A stretch of 64,000 nt of DNA from Brachionus plicatilis (GCA_010279815.1 QEOQ01000246.1:660836-724835); one strand, 5' to 3'; numbered from the stretch's first letter, positions 1-10,942 are shown. Notes: generated by a model not told the origin, from the sequence alone. Numbers and translations: made by a program.

Positions 1-206
1 AAAATATAACCAAAAAATTCATTACTCAGAAGTCCTAAAAAGTTTGAAAAATTTTATTTATTTTCTCAAAAAGTAGATTTAAGCCATGTTACAAGATTTT
101 GATTAAACAAATTTTTTCACAATAAATTTGATTTTTTCTCATATTATTATAAATTAATTATTGGTTTCTTTCAGCTTCAAAATCTCAATTTCTACTAGGA
201 ATGTAT

Positions 207-439
207 TATTAATTAAAAACTCCGGACTTTAAATTTTTTTTTTTCAAAGTCCAAGTCGGGACTTTTTTTTTTAATTTGCTAGATCTGGCTTCATATCAAA
301 AAATTTATATACTCATGGGTTGTCTAATGCAATAGATTTGAGATATATCAGAATTTTCTTGCAATTTTTGCATAAAAGTTTTCACAATTCTTCTTCAGTA
401 TTCAAAATTTTAAAGCCTGGACTTGGACTTTAGACTCGT
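207..439. repeat. Dispersed repeat R1, copy 1
   Basis: This non-coding block recurs at 53007-53225 in the same orientation. Shared landmarks in order are ATTATTAATTAAAAA, a GGACTT / AAGTCC inverted pair around a T-run, TTTGCTAGATC, GGCTTCATATCAAAAAATTT, GGGTTGTCTAATGCAATAG and a closing GCCTGGACTTGGACTT. The two copies differ by scattered substitutions and small indels. I see no coding frame and no clear terminal inverted repeat, so the class of element is unknown. Confidence 0.75.
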
Positions 440-842
440 GTCCACTTGTTTTTATTTAGCGAACTTTAGGTTCATTTCTTTTGGAGTCGTTACCATCCAA
501 ACCATGTTATAAACAAAATTTGCTTCAAAATTGTCATGAATGTTTCTACTCTCAAGGAAATCAGCGTGAATTTTGCCTTATCTCTAAGAGCACTATCCAA
601 GAGTTAATAGTAAAATTATTTAAAAATCAAAAAATAAAATTGAAAAGCCTTAATCTAATAAAAAAATTTTCTGCAAAATTTCTCATTTTTTAAAAAGCCT
701 GAATTTAGCTTCTGAAAAAACTCTGCAATTGTTTTTGATTGATTTTGCATAGCTTACGATGGCTTGCGAATTTTTAGAGTTTAGTTAGAAGCTACATTTA
801 AGTGACACATTTTGGCATTTTGCAGAACAAATTTCACTTGAG
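440..842. other. AT-rich stretch with no supported gene
   Basis: There is a 70-codon open frame at 481-693 without an ATG start or recognisable motif. It has four cysteines near its start and could be an upstream exon of the metalloprotease to its right, but I cannot show splice sites that join it in frame. Nothing else is seen. Confidence 0.4.
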
Positions 843-3800
843 TAATGACTTGTGACATAATAACAACTCTGTTTATATTTCAACCATTTTTTGAATTTTT
901 TTCTAGAAAAGACTTATGGGGTCAATCTAACAGTGATCCAGAACAAAGAAAAGGAATTGCTGGCTTGGCTTATTTGGATGGTACGTGTACATCGAACAGA
1001 TATTCAATATCAGAAGAAAATGGTGGTTTCAGTAGCATATATGTTTGCTTTTTAAAAATTTTAAAAAATAATCATTAACAAATTTTTTAAAGATAATCGC
1101 TCATGAACTTGGTCATAATTTAGGTTCAGTTCATGATGGAGAAACAGGAGCAGAGGCTTGTCCACTCACTGATTATTTCATAATGACTCCAGTACTAACG
1201 TTTGAAAAAATTCAAAACATGCAACGGTTTTCCTCTTGTTCAATAGCCCAATTCAAATCCCTATTAATATCTGAAGGGTAGGATGAAATTTTATTCAAAA
1301 ATATATTTACAAAATAATTTTTTTTTACAATGGTTGTACTAGAGAAAAAATCTTCGCCATGTTATAAGATTTTTATAAGAGATTCATTTTGTAGAGAATT
1401 AAATTTAGAAGAAATTGTTCGAGACACTTTTTTAATATTGAGTTTAGTTTTTTATTAAGATTCAGTTGAAAAAAAAACGAATTTTTAAATAATGATTTAT
1501 TTCAACAGAAAATACTAAAAAGCTTTTCTTTTTAATGCATAAAAGCTCAAAATAAGAAAAATAAATTAAAAATTAATCACTAGTCTACACTATCAGAGTT
1601 ATTTTTATCAAGTAGACCTATTCTTCTATGACTTTTTATTTTATCACTCTTAAATTGTATAAACTTATTCTTAATTTTCAATATCTTAAAAAAGCAAATT
1701 TCAAAATGACTAAAGTAACAAAAAACAAGAAAAATAGAGCGAAAAATTTAATAAAAAACATCCATATAGCCAAAAGGTCTACTTGATAAAAATAATCTAT
1801 TGATCAATAGTGTTTTAATTAATTTGAAAAAAGTGAATTTAATTTGATTACTTTTAAAATTTTTTTTATTATATAGCGCACAAAATTAAGGTTAATATAA
1901 ATTAAACTGATATTATAGTAATTGAAACAACTAAAAGAGATGCTCTTCGAACAATTCTAAAATTTTCTTTAGTCACCACTCAAACAGTCAACTGATTACT
2001 CAATATAACTTAGAAATTATTCAGGGAATATGTAAAAAAACTTGCCTAGTCTAAATTGTACCCTTCAAAGTTATCCTATCAAATAATTGTCCATATTCTT
2101 TCAGCCATTAAATTAAAGCTTAGTATTTATAAAAAAGTCTAAATAAAAAACCAATAAAAGGAAAAACAACTAAAAAATAACAAAAATTAAAAGCCTTGCT
2201 TCGCAACAACCTTAGAAGAAAATATTTTAAAATAGTCATTTTTGTAGTAAACTTAATAAAAAATAGCAAACTAGAAAGTTGGAGTATTCTAATATTAAAA
2301 ATTAAAAGAAAGTAATCAGTATTAAAATTCCAAGATCTTTAGAAAGTAATGAAAATAATTTAAGCAGTTGATATCTGAGTTGAAATTTGAAAAAAAAAAT
2401 TTGAAATCAAAATTGGCTAGATTTGGTAAATAAGATGGGAAAAAATTCACTCTTAGGCAGACTTTTTTAAAATAAAAATAATAATTTTTTATAAAAAATA
2501 GACAATAAAAATAATATTTTGTTTAATAAAAATTTATTTCAAGTTTTTTATTTTATTATAAACTGACCGGTTTCGGCTTTATGAAGCCTTCCTCAGAGTC
2601 TAAAAAATTGAAAATCATAATAATTTAATTTAGTAAAAATTTCATCTTAATTTAATTTATATTTTTTTAAAATAATTTTATAAATACACAAATTTTTAAT
2701 CATTAAATAAATATAGAATAAATTTACAGAAAAAAGAAAAAAAAAGAAAGAAATATAGAAAATAAAAGAATTAATAAAAAATTATTTTAATATTTAATAT
2801 CAGCGACTTTTTGAAATCAAATTTTACAACATCATAGTGTATTATAATTTATAATATTTTTATTTAAATCTTTAACTTAACTAAATTTACAATTTAACAA
2901 TTTTATTTCAGGAAGCAAAAGTTATTTATCTTTTCAATATTTGGAATTTTTTTGTTCAATATGGGTATATCTAGCTTAAGGAAGAAATTTATTAGATTGG
3001 TTTCAATTGATCTGCGTTTATTTAATTCAACAATATTTGAGTCAAAAATATAAAAACTAAAATCATCAAAAGTATGAGTATAAAAACCAAAATGTAATGC
3101 TACTTCACTTAAACTAGAGAATTTGCTTAAACATTTATTTACTTTATTTTTTAAATATTTAATTGAATATAGATGTTCTTTTATTCTAAAGCTAGCCTGT
3201 TTACTTGTTTCACCAATATAAAAAATATTACATTTGTTAAATTTTTTACTAATCTGTTAACAAATAATATATCTGTTTTATTCAAGTATTCACAGTCTTT
3301 TTTCATTTCTCTATAACTATTTCCAACTAATTGATTCAAAAACTTAATATTATTATCATAATTAATAAAAAATTTTATTTTTGAATTATCAACTAAAGTT
3401 CTATTTTTATATGGTAAAAGTTCATCTCTGCTTTTATTTCCTATTGACCTGCAAATACCTAAAATATTATCTAAGTTATAACCTTCTCTAATCAATTGAA
3501 TTACTAAGTCTCTAGAATGACTTAAATAATCAAGATAAGATGAACAAATTCTTCGAATTCTTGTAAATAAAGAAATTGGGATATTTTCAAAAATGTGAGA
3601 TGGATGGTTTGAAATAGGCATAAGATAACTACAGGAATTAGTAGGCTTAATATATAAATCAAAAATTAATTTTTTAAGTATCATATCATAGGTTATTTTT
3701 AAATCAAGGAAGATAACTGTTTTATTTTCTTCAATATTTAGTTTTAAATATAAAAATTGTGAAGCCAAATCTTGAGTATTCAATTCAATCATAGAAACAA

Positions 3801-6800
3801 TAATAATGTCATCTATATATCTCTTATATAGAACTTCAGGATGAAAAGTTACCCATTTTCTTTCCAAAATAAATAGAAAGAGATTAGCTAATGATGGTCC
3901 ACATTTGCATCCCATGGGTAACCCTTTTATTTGTAAATAATTTAGATTTTCAAATTGAAAAATTCCTGACTTAAAAATTAAATCTAAAATTATATGTATG
4001 CAAATTAAATTAAAATCAAAGTTATCAATGAAAATATAAGTATCTTTAAGAAAATCACATATTATGTTTATTGCATGGTTTGGTTCAATATTAGTATACA
4101 AAGATTCGAAGTCACATGAGTATAAAAAAATTTTTTCAGAATCAAACTTCTTGTTTTTACAGATTTGTAAAATTTAATAAGAATGAATTAATCCAATGTA
4201 TTAGGTAAAGGGGAAGGCTCATTTTCATTAGTTTATAAATAAGACCATTATTCCAAACCATATCGAACTCTTTGTAGATATCAAAAGGCTGGGTTTTGTG
4301 TTAAAATTCACTTGTTAGGTATCATAGTAATGTTAGCAAATTTTCATGCACTAGGTATTTTACTTTTTCTTAGACTTAAACTAGAAGATACATAATGCCT
4401 TTTAGAATATTTTGAGGTACATTTTATTCAATTATTGAATAAGAGTTTCTGAAAGTGTACTTAAAAATCTGGAGAGATTCGGAGGACGCTATGCCCCCTC
4501 CGTTGCTCGCTATTAATATGTAATAAAGAACATTAATTTCTTATCGTTTAGCTCTACAACTGATTATTCACAATGTTTGACAAATACTCCTCTAGAAGTT
4601 CCACAAGAATTCTTAAAAGCTAATTTCTCACTTACTGGTCAAATTTACGGTCTAAACGAACAATGCAGAATGCTCAATGGTGACAATAGTTCTTTTTGTC
4701 ATGTAAATTTTATTCTATTATTTAATTTAATAAATAAAAACTTTTTTCAATCTATTTTATTAAGTTTAAGTCAAATAATATATGCAGCCAATTGTTTTGT
4801 AGAAAATCGAATAACGAGGAAACTTGTTATGCTTCAGGACCGGCAGTTGAAGGTACTACATGCGGATCAGGAAAAGTAAATTTTAGTGTTTTAAATGGAG
4901 CTCTAGGTAGACCGTTTAAAACTGGTTTTAAGAAAAAACAGTTTTTATGCTTAGTTTTTGTTGAAAAAAATCAAATATTTTTTTTATTTAAATTTATTAT
5001 AAGAACATATTTTGACTTTTTTATTTAAAGACAAAAGAAAATTAATTTATAATTAATGTATTAACACAAAGAAATATATTTTTAAATTTACTCTTTATTA
5101 GCCCAAAAATTTAAGAAAATCAAATTTTATAACACTGATCTTGATCTTGAATTGACCAAGTTAAAAAGTAAAAGATGATTATTCTTGAGACATTTTTTAA
5201 AATTAAATATTGTCAGGTTAAATTTTATTTTTTAAATTATGGACATGAAAAAATGATGTCACATCATTAAAATTTATATAACGGGTGTTCAAAAATGAAT
5301 GTTCAAAATTTTGACAAGTAAAAGAATGTGTTTTTATTTACCGAATCTAATCAAATTTTGTAAAAATATTTAATAGACTTAAACAATTAGATTTAAAAAA
5401 TCTAGTTGCTTAATTAATTAATGACTAAGCTTTGCAATATATACATTCTGGTTTTACTCTTAAATCCTAAGCTAAAACTTTTCACAGCTCCCCATATCTC
5501 ATTTTTGGACTCGTTTTAATCGTTTATTAATGCTCTTAAAGTATTAAAAATTTTTATTTCCTTGATAAAAAATAGAGGAAATGCGTGATTTACAGGCAAA
5601 GGTATTCTTGGCGGCTTTTTTCTTTTACTAAACCATGGAACAACTTGATTTTTTAATTTTCTTAATTCTTAAAGTTCATTAAATATTTGTAAAAAATGTG
5701 GTTAAATTCGGTAAACTTAACACAATTTTGATAATAATACGTTAATTAACGCTAAATTAAGCAAATTACGGAAGTAAAATTACGTAATTTTACGATAAAT
5801 TACGCACTATAACGCTAATTTACGTAAAATTACTTGAATTTACTTAAAATCAAAAAAGGCTAAAAAGTAGATATTTTTTTGTAATTTTAGTTAAAATAAA
5901 TCTTATTTTTAATTTTATTCAATTTTGATTGTATAAATTAAATTACCTTTTTTTATGTTTGAAACTTAAAAATTTGAAAAAAAATTTCCTAAAAATCACG
6001 TGTCATAGCACCACTGTATTTTTTTAACTTGTCAAAACTTTGAGCATTCTTTTTTGAACACTCGCTATTACATAAATTTTGTATAAATTTATACTTCATC
6101 AAGCTTTGATTTTCATCTCTAATAATTTTCTAAACAATAATGGCTGTTGCAAATCATTGAAGGATTTTTTTTTGCAACAAAATTTATATGTTTTTAAAAT
6201 ACCTTTTAAAAGCGGTTTCTGATTTTCAAACCTGTTTCGATTTCAGGCAGGTTCTTAAACTGGTCTGAACCGGTCTACCAGTTTAGTTTTAAACAAGAAA
6301 ATTTAAAAAGGTATGTATTTTGGGTGAATGCACTTCGAGTTCATTAGTTTCAGCTTCAGTTTGTCCCTTTGGTGATGAACTTGTCCAAAATGGTACTTTA
6401 GGAATCACCTTACCATCAATATACGTTTCATGTCCCGAGTTTATTTCAATTTTGGCCAATGGAAATGGAAATTCTGAAGCTACTTTTTGCTCATCAAATC
6501 TTGGCCAAACAGGCTGCTGTTTCACATGCTTGAGTAAGATTAAAAAATATAAAAGTTTAGATTTTAGATTTTTTTAGAATACAAATATCTCGATTGTAAT
6601 GATAAATACAGCAATTGTGGCGACTTTAAAGATATATGTGAAACAGGAAATTTTCCGTCAGGATCAGTAAAGGATGAATGCTGTGCAACTTGTCAATGTA
6701 ATCTTAGCTTTATAAATTTATTAAAATTATCAATATTTGTTCCTAAAGCTCGACCAGTTACTTGTGCTAGCAGCTCAGAAATATGCTTGAATGGCGGGAT

Positions 6801-7266
6801 CTGTTTAAATCTGATAAATGTTAATAATCTCTTAGGATACATATGCCAGTGTCCTGATGGATTTTCGGGATATAACTGCGAAGCACCTATTTTTAACACT
6901 GTGGAATCGACTTCAACTGAGTCTACAACCATTGAAGGTACAACAAGATCTTCATCAACTCCAAAGGCAGAGACGACTTCAACTGAGTCTACAACCATTG
7001 AAGGTACAACAAGATCTTCATCAACTCCAAAGGCAGAGACGACTTCAACTGAGTCTACAACCATTGAAGGTACAACAAGATCTTCATCAACTCAGTCTTC
7101 AACAATGAAATCTTCAATTATTTATTCAATAACCCAAACTTCATCAGATAATCCTGAGAGATCTACAACTGCAAATCCGCCAGCAACTTATATTGACGAG
7201 ATTATAACATTTATAATTTCCATATTTTCATCATTTTTGAGAAATTTAATTTTGCTTTTTTTCTAA
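843..7266 (+). CDS. ADAM/ADAMTS-like zinc metalloprotease (M12B), partial at 5' end
   Basis: A secreted or surface-anchored reprolysin. Exons I can join in frame are 843-870 (start uncertain), 907-1042, 1093-1277, 4552-4702, 4771-4875, 6311-6533, 6578-6697 and 6749-7266. Exon 1093-1277 encodes the catalytic zinc motif HELGHNLGSVHD (HExxHxxGxxHD), so the peptidase should be active. Exons 4552-6533 give a cysteine-rich module of the ADAMTS kind (ICSQLFC, then GTTCGSGK joined to VCILGEC). After a further cysteine cluster comes an EGF-like domain (CLNGGICLN...CQCPDGFSGYNC), then a Thr/Ser-rich stalk with three 22-residue repeats, and a hydrophobic C-terminus with no cytoplasmic tail, which suits a GPI signal. 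The 51-base segment 6698-6748 is in frame and may be a retained or optional intron. The prodomain and signal peptide are not visible and must lie upstream or in unrecognised exons. Donor 1043 is non-consensus (GTTTGC). Confidence 0.85.
1320..2460 (-). repeat. Interspersed repeat family R2, copy a (in metalloprotease intron)
   Basis: On the minus strand this segment aligns with 38210-39150 (copy b) and 45651-46472 plus 47666-47740 (copy c). Shared landmarks include GGTTGTT(G/C)CGAAGCAAGG or its relatives, AAGGGTAC(A/C)A, AGGCAAGTTTTTTT, TTGTGCGCT and CAGTACAACCATTGTAAA. No protein is apparent. The family is about 1 kb long and is non-coding as far as I can see. Confidence 0.75.
1578..1811. repeat. 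Inverted repeat with CACTA...TAGTG ends
   Basis: The arms carry TTATTTTTATCAAGTAGACC on one side and its exact complement about 150 bases away. Both outer ends read CACTA going inward. This could be a small MITE, but its outer part also aligns weakly with the neighbouring R2 copies, so it may be just part of that family. Confidence 0.5.
2559..2602 (-). ncRNA. Hammerhead-ribozyme-like motif of the Penelope element
   Basis: Read on the minus strand, stem I pairs TAGACT with AGTTTA (one G-U). The core strand is CTGAGGA. Stem II is GGCTT/AAGCC with loop CATA. GAAA follows, then a self-complementary CCGG as a minimal stem III closed by an A-U pair, and C at the expected cleavage site before AGTTTA. 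Penelope-like elements are known to carry small hammerheads with very short stem III that act as dimers. One extra A lies between the core and stem II, which may lower activity. Confidence 0.65.
2903..3240 (-). pseudogene. Penelope-like endonuclease domain (YIG half of GIY-YIG)
   Basis: The frame reads KCNIFYIGETSKQ, then an R-x-K-E-H segment (RIKEHL) and a downstream FHx/E/N region up to a stop at 2903-2905, as in the C-terminal GIY-YIG domain of Penelope-like elements. It is in a different frame from the RT; the switch falls near an A6 run at about 3240. The first half of the GIY motif is not visible, so the domain is probably broken. Confidence 0.75.
3181..4173 (-). pseudogene. Penelope-like reverse transcriptase fragment
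   Basis: The open frame includes DFESLYTNIEP, the conserved KGLPMGCKCGPSLANLF block and the catalytic YIDD box (RYIDDIIIV). These are typical of Penelope-like RT rather than of LINE RT. The frame is closed upstream by a stop at 4174-4176 and homologous residues continue in other frames. It is separated from the endonuclease by a frameshift. Not expected to be functional. Confidence 0.85.
4480..4502. repeat. GC-rich imperfect hairpin
   Basis: CGGAGG and CCTCCG flank a short loop. A closely related and perfect version lies at 37540-37564. Its high GC content stands out strongly in this AT-rich DNA. Confidence 0.6.
5281..6065. mobile_element. Mariner-type MITE, ACGGGTG family
   Basis: The left end begins ACGGGTGTTCAAAAATGAAT and the right end, complemented, begins GCGAGTGTTCAAAAAAGAAT. 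Matching continues for about 40 bases to TTTTGACAAGT on both sides. TA dinucleotides flank both ends (5279-5280 and 6066-6067). There is no transposase; the inside holds repeated ACGTAATTTTACG-like words. It lies in the intron of the metalloprotease between exons 4771-4875 and 6311-6533. Confidence 0.85.
6910..7092 (+). repeat. Three tandem 66-bp coding repeats
   Basis: Copies start at 6910, 6976 and 7042 and are nearly identical. They encode 22-residue Thr/Ser-rich units (TSTESTTIEGTTRSSST...), probably an O-glycosylated stalk of the metalloprotease. The third copy ends early. High identity suggests recent expansion or homogenisation. Confidence 0.95.
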
Positions 7267-7514
7267 TATTTGATTTTTAGAACTAAAAATTATTTCAGAT
7301 TTAAATTTTCAATTAGTATAATAATGTAGTGGTTAAAATTTAAAAAAAAACTAAAATAAATATTCTTTAGAATTTAGAAAAACTTGATCATTACTTTAAT
7401 TGTTTTTAAATAAATTAAGAAAAAATTAAAAATTGTTTTTTAATATAATTTGTAATATCAGTGATTACTACCAAATATAAATATCAATTTTGGAGCAATT
7501 TTTTCAAATGTCTA

Positions 7515-8862
7515 GTGCCCCAAATGATAAACCGTAGTTTAGCCATAACACTTATTACAAATTTTCAAAATATGTTTTCTATTGTAATTTTTTTATGCTG
7601 AATTCAAATTTCAGCTTAGTTTTTTCTACCAGATCAATAGCTTTTGAGAAAATAACTGTTTAATTTTTATCATTTTTTGCTATTTTTTAAATTGAATTTA
7701 AAAAACAAAATATTTCTCCCATAACCAAAAATTTCAAAATTTTATAGTATTTGAAATAAATTTTAATAATAAAAGACCATTTTTGTATGTGATCTTGCAC
7801 TAAACCATTTCATTATTCTCTATTTTAACCTTAAAATTCCCTTTTTTTATAATTTTCAAAACTAAATTTCCCTTTTGTTTTAATTAATAAATCAAAAAAT
7901 TCAGCAAAATTAGAAAAAATAGTCCATCTTCTATAAAAGTTAGCATTTATTTTTTTTAAATAACTGTTTGTTGTTTTATAACGACGATCGAAAAATATGG
8001 TATTTTTATTGAAAAAATTATAAAGGATATTCTTTTAAAACTAATGAAAAATATTTTTATCTTGATTAGCTAGATGATACAAACACCATATGATACAATC
8101 AGGATCAGAAAACTGAAGCTTACCCATAAAAAGTCTAAAAAAATCCTTAATTTTTTGATTTTCAGTCTAAGACACGACAAAAAATTTTTTTATTTATTAT
8201 ATATTTTTATTTTTTTTATTTTATTTCATTGTGAATTAAACCCTATTGAAGGGCTTTGGTGTGATCTCAAGTCATGTGTTAGAAAAAATAATGACCAAGA
8301 CTTTAATAAACTAATAGGATTGATTGAAGAAGGCCTTAAGCGTTTTAAAGCCAAAAATTTGAATATTAAACTATGGAAAAGCTTTTGGAACGCTTTAGAA
8401 ATGTATCAAAACGGATCAACTTATCAGGAAGTCTAAACTCAATTATTTGGAGCAAAATCAAGCAGTAATATTCAAACGCATAAAATAAACAAAGATATTA
8501 ACACAAAAATAAATTAAAAAACATATTTCTAACATTAAACCATTGTTAAAACTTATTAATAGTAGAAAAAATTTAACAAAACTAGAAAACCTTAAAAATC
8601 TTTAAAAATATGGTTAATTTTAAGAAGTTTTTCTATAAATTAGAATAAAAATATTAAAAAATTACTGATTAACATAGACATGTTAACCGATAAAATCTGA
8701 AATAATGTTAAAAAAAACCGACTCCTCATTCATAGATTTAAGACTTAATCCCATAAAAATTTTGATGAAAAATTTAAATAATTCGTCATGAAAAACCCTA
8801 AAATGGAGTTTTTTTTAATTTCTAAAGCTTTCTGACTAACTACAGTTTATCTTTTGGGGCAC
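7515..8862 (+). mobile_element. TIR DNA transposon with GTGCCCC ends (internally deleted)
   Basis: The left terminus reads GTGCCCCAAATGATAAACC and the right one, complemented, GTGCCCCAAAAGATAAACT, continuing as GTAGTT on both sides. TA flanks both ends (7513-7514, 8863-8864). Inside, only the C-terminal part of a DDE transposase survives (8224-8436). It resembles the transposase at 59300-60413, which lets the termini be assigned to that family. Confidence 0.8.
8224..8436 (+). pseudogene. DDE transposase C-terminal fragment (HCELNPIEGLW type)
   Basis: The segment reads HCELNPIEGLWC, with the last catalytic Glu of the DDE triad in an IS630/Tc1-like context, and ends GSTYQEV before the stop. 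It aligns with HCELNPIEGLWC...GSTYGEV at 60120-60340. The upstream catalytic aspartates are missing, so it cannot be active. Confidence 0.8.
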
Positions 8863-9435
8863 TATAAAATCAATGAATTTTAAAATATTCCTAATTTTTT
8901 ATCTCAAATTTAAGAATATCTCAAAGTAGATAAAATTATTTGATTATCAAAAATAAATATCTTGATTCTTTAAATTTTTAAAATCTTAGAGAAAAAAAAT
9001 GAAGATTTCTTCTTTTTGTATCTAAATTTCTGATTGCATTGTTGATAATAGAGAATCAAAAAATTGTTTTTTGTAATTTTTTTTGTTTTAAATTCAATAT
9101 TATCTAATAAATTCTCAACCTTCACTATTCTTGAATTTTAATAAAAAATTATTCAAATCAAAAATTTCTTTTCTAGAAATCAAAATATTGTATAAAATGA
9201 TCCTGATCAGAAATTTTTTAGCGAATGTGAAGATAATCAAGATGAAAAAGCTCAGTAAAAGCTCAGTAAATTTATTTTACTAAATTAAATGTATTTTTTC
9301 TTAACATCTTTATTTTTAAAATGATTTATAAAATCAAATTAGAATATCATTATTTATTAATTTCTATAAAAAAATTTTTTCGATCAAAAGCCGAGACCAA
9401 ATAGGAAAAAAAGACCATCGCTTGTAATGCAATAA
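8863..9435. other. AT-rich spacer
   Basis: No gene, repeat or structured element is recognised here. Confidence 0.5.
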
Positions 9436-9785
9436 AATGGTTTTGTGAAATTCAGTACAAAATGATAAATAGATCAGAAAAAAATGTAAAAAAATTGAAA
9501 AGCTTTTTTTCTAAAGGTTTAAACTTAATTCTGTAAATGCAACATAGTGCAACATTCAAAGTTGCACCAAATATCAAGGTCTGCTAAATTTGCAGATTTT
9601 AGCAGAAATTAAATTTCAATGTAATCGAGTGTAATGCATTTTGCAGAGATTTTGCTTATCATTAGAAGACTTTTACAGTTGATGCAACTTTGAATGTTGC
9701 ACAATTCTGCATTCATAGAATCGATTTTTATTTAATTTTTTTACACTTTGTTCTGTTGTTTTGTACTGAACTTCACAAAACCAAT
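9436..9785. mobile_element. Palindromic MITE of about 350 bp
   Basis: The ends are imperfect inverted repeats over about 100 bases each. The left arm has ATGGTTTTGTGAAATTCAG and the right arm, complemented, TTGGTTTTGTGAAGTTCAG. Near the centre GTGCAACATTCAAAGTTGCA is matched by TGCAACTTTGAATGTTGCAC. No coding potential. The superfamily is unknown. Confidence 0.75.
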
Positions 9786-9808
9786 ATAATTAGTCTTTTT
9801 TATATTTT

Positions 9809-10208
9809 TAGTAGTAGTAGTAGTAGTAATAAATGGCTGGGCAGCTTCTGCCTAGTGTTACACTTTACAGCCCTGAAACTAATAAATAAAAAATAATTAT
9901 AACCACTTGTCCAATCTTGCTTTAAAAAAGTTTAAGCTTCGTGATTCAACTATCATCCTTGGTAGCTGATTCTCAAATTAAATGTACTTGACGGTGTGTT
10001 GTCAAAGAAGGGCCAATTTATTTGTTCTGCTCCGTGGGACAGCTTGAATTGTTGAATTAAATCACCATTCGTTCTGCGCGTTACTAGATCTGAAAATCCA
10101 GCTCTGCGCAGTCGCTCGTCGTAGCCAAGGTGTCGTAGGCCGTTTATTGATCTTAAAGCTCTTCTTTGAACCTTTTCAATTTGCCCAATCGATTTCTTGA
10201 AGCGAAGA
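9809..10208 (-). mobile_element. LINE 3' end (CR1/Jockey-like), 5'-truncated
   Basis: Minus-strand C-terminus of a LINE ORF2: RFKKSIGQIEKVQRRALRSI, then YDERLRRAGFSDL, then RRTNGDLIQQFK, then after a frameshift near 9953 the closing NFFKARLDKWL before a stop at 9897-9899. This is the classic region downstream of RT in CR1-like LINEs. After a short 3' UTR the element ends in ACT trinucleotide repeats (TAGTAG... on the plus strand at 9809-9828). The 5' end is truncated at about 10208. Confidence 0.88.
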
Positions 10209-10942
10209 AGGTATTTTTAAAGGTATTTTTAATTAAGAGAATTAAGCTAAGTCTAAAATTTTGGTGTGAATCAATATTATTAAATAGGATAAGATTTATT
10301 TTGGGATATGTAAAGAATCTGGCCAAACGTCTTTTTAATTTTAATTTCAGGCCGAGGTAAAATCAAATTATTTTTTTAAAGAAAATATTTGCAAAAGGTG
10401 ATTGGAAAAATGTATTAAAACTTTAGGAATCAACAATTTTTTTCAATTTACTCTGTAAAATGAAAGAAAAATCGAAGTTATGCTACTTTGGTTTAAACAA
10501 GATTGATTGTTATTCACTTAGTTTAAATGTAAATATGGTAGCAATTTTGCTTAACACAAAATAATAACTTTGAAAAGTCTGCAAAAAGCTATCAATTTTT
10601 TATAATGAGGCCATTTCAAATAATTTGTTATAAGAAAATTATATTGTTAAAGTTATTTTGAATTGTACTGATTCAATTTAATGAATGATTTTCAGTTGGT
10701 GATTTTTGAAAGATTGATGATTAATTTTTACTTTTAAACTTCAAACATTCACTAAAAAAACGTAAATTTTTCGATAAAAAAAAAAGCAAAATTAATCTTT
10801 TAAATAATTTTAAATAATGAGAAATAGCTTAAAGGAATTTTGAATTCAATTCTTATTTTCTTATTGATTAGTGATTAAATTAGAAGAAACTAGTAATTTT
10901 TTTTTTAAAAACACTTTTAATTTTTTTTACTTTCATTTAAAA
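10209..10942. other. AT-rich spacer upstream of the DEG/ENaC gene
   Basis: Nothing recognisable. A promoter for the channel gene presumably lies here but no motif can be defended. Confidence 0.4.

Larger units (their letters stand above)
2545..4265 (-). mobile_element. Penelope-like retroelement, 5'-truncated and frameshifted
   Basis: Minus-strand remnants of reverse transcriptase (3181-4173) and of a YIG-type endonuclease domain (2903-3240) are followed by a hammerhead-ribozyme-like motif (2559-2602). This order (RT, endonuclease, 3' ribozyme-bearing terminal repeat) is that of endonuclease-positive Penelope-like elements. Weak RT similarity in other frames continues to about 4260. The element sits wholly inside an intron of the metalloprotease, in the opposite orientation. 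No second terminal repeat is seen on the 5' side. Confidence 0.85.

Noticed and set aside
481..693. 70-codon open frame with several cysteines
   Set aside because: No ATG, no recognisable motif and no splice sites that join it in frame to the metalloprotease.
5760..5840. Run of ACGTAATTTTACG-like words
   Set aside because: Lies inside the ACGGGTG MITE at 5281-6065 and is explained as its internal low-complexity sequence.
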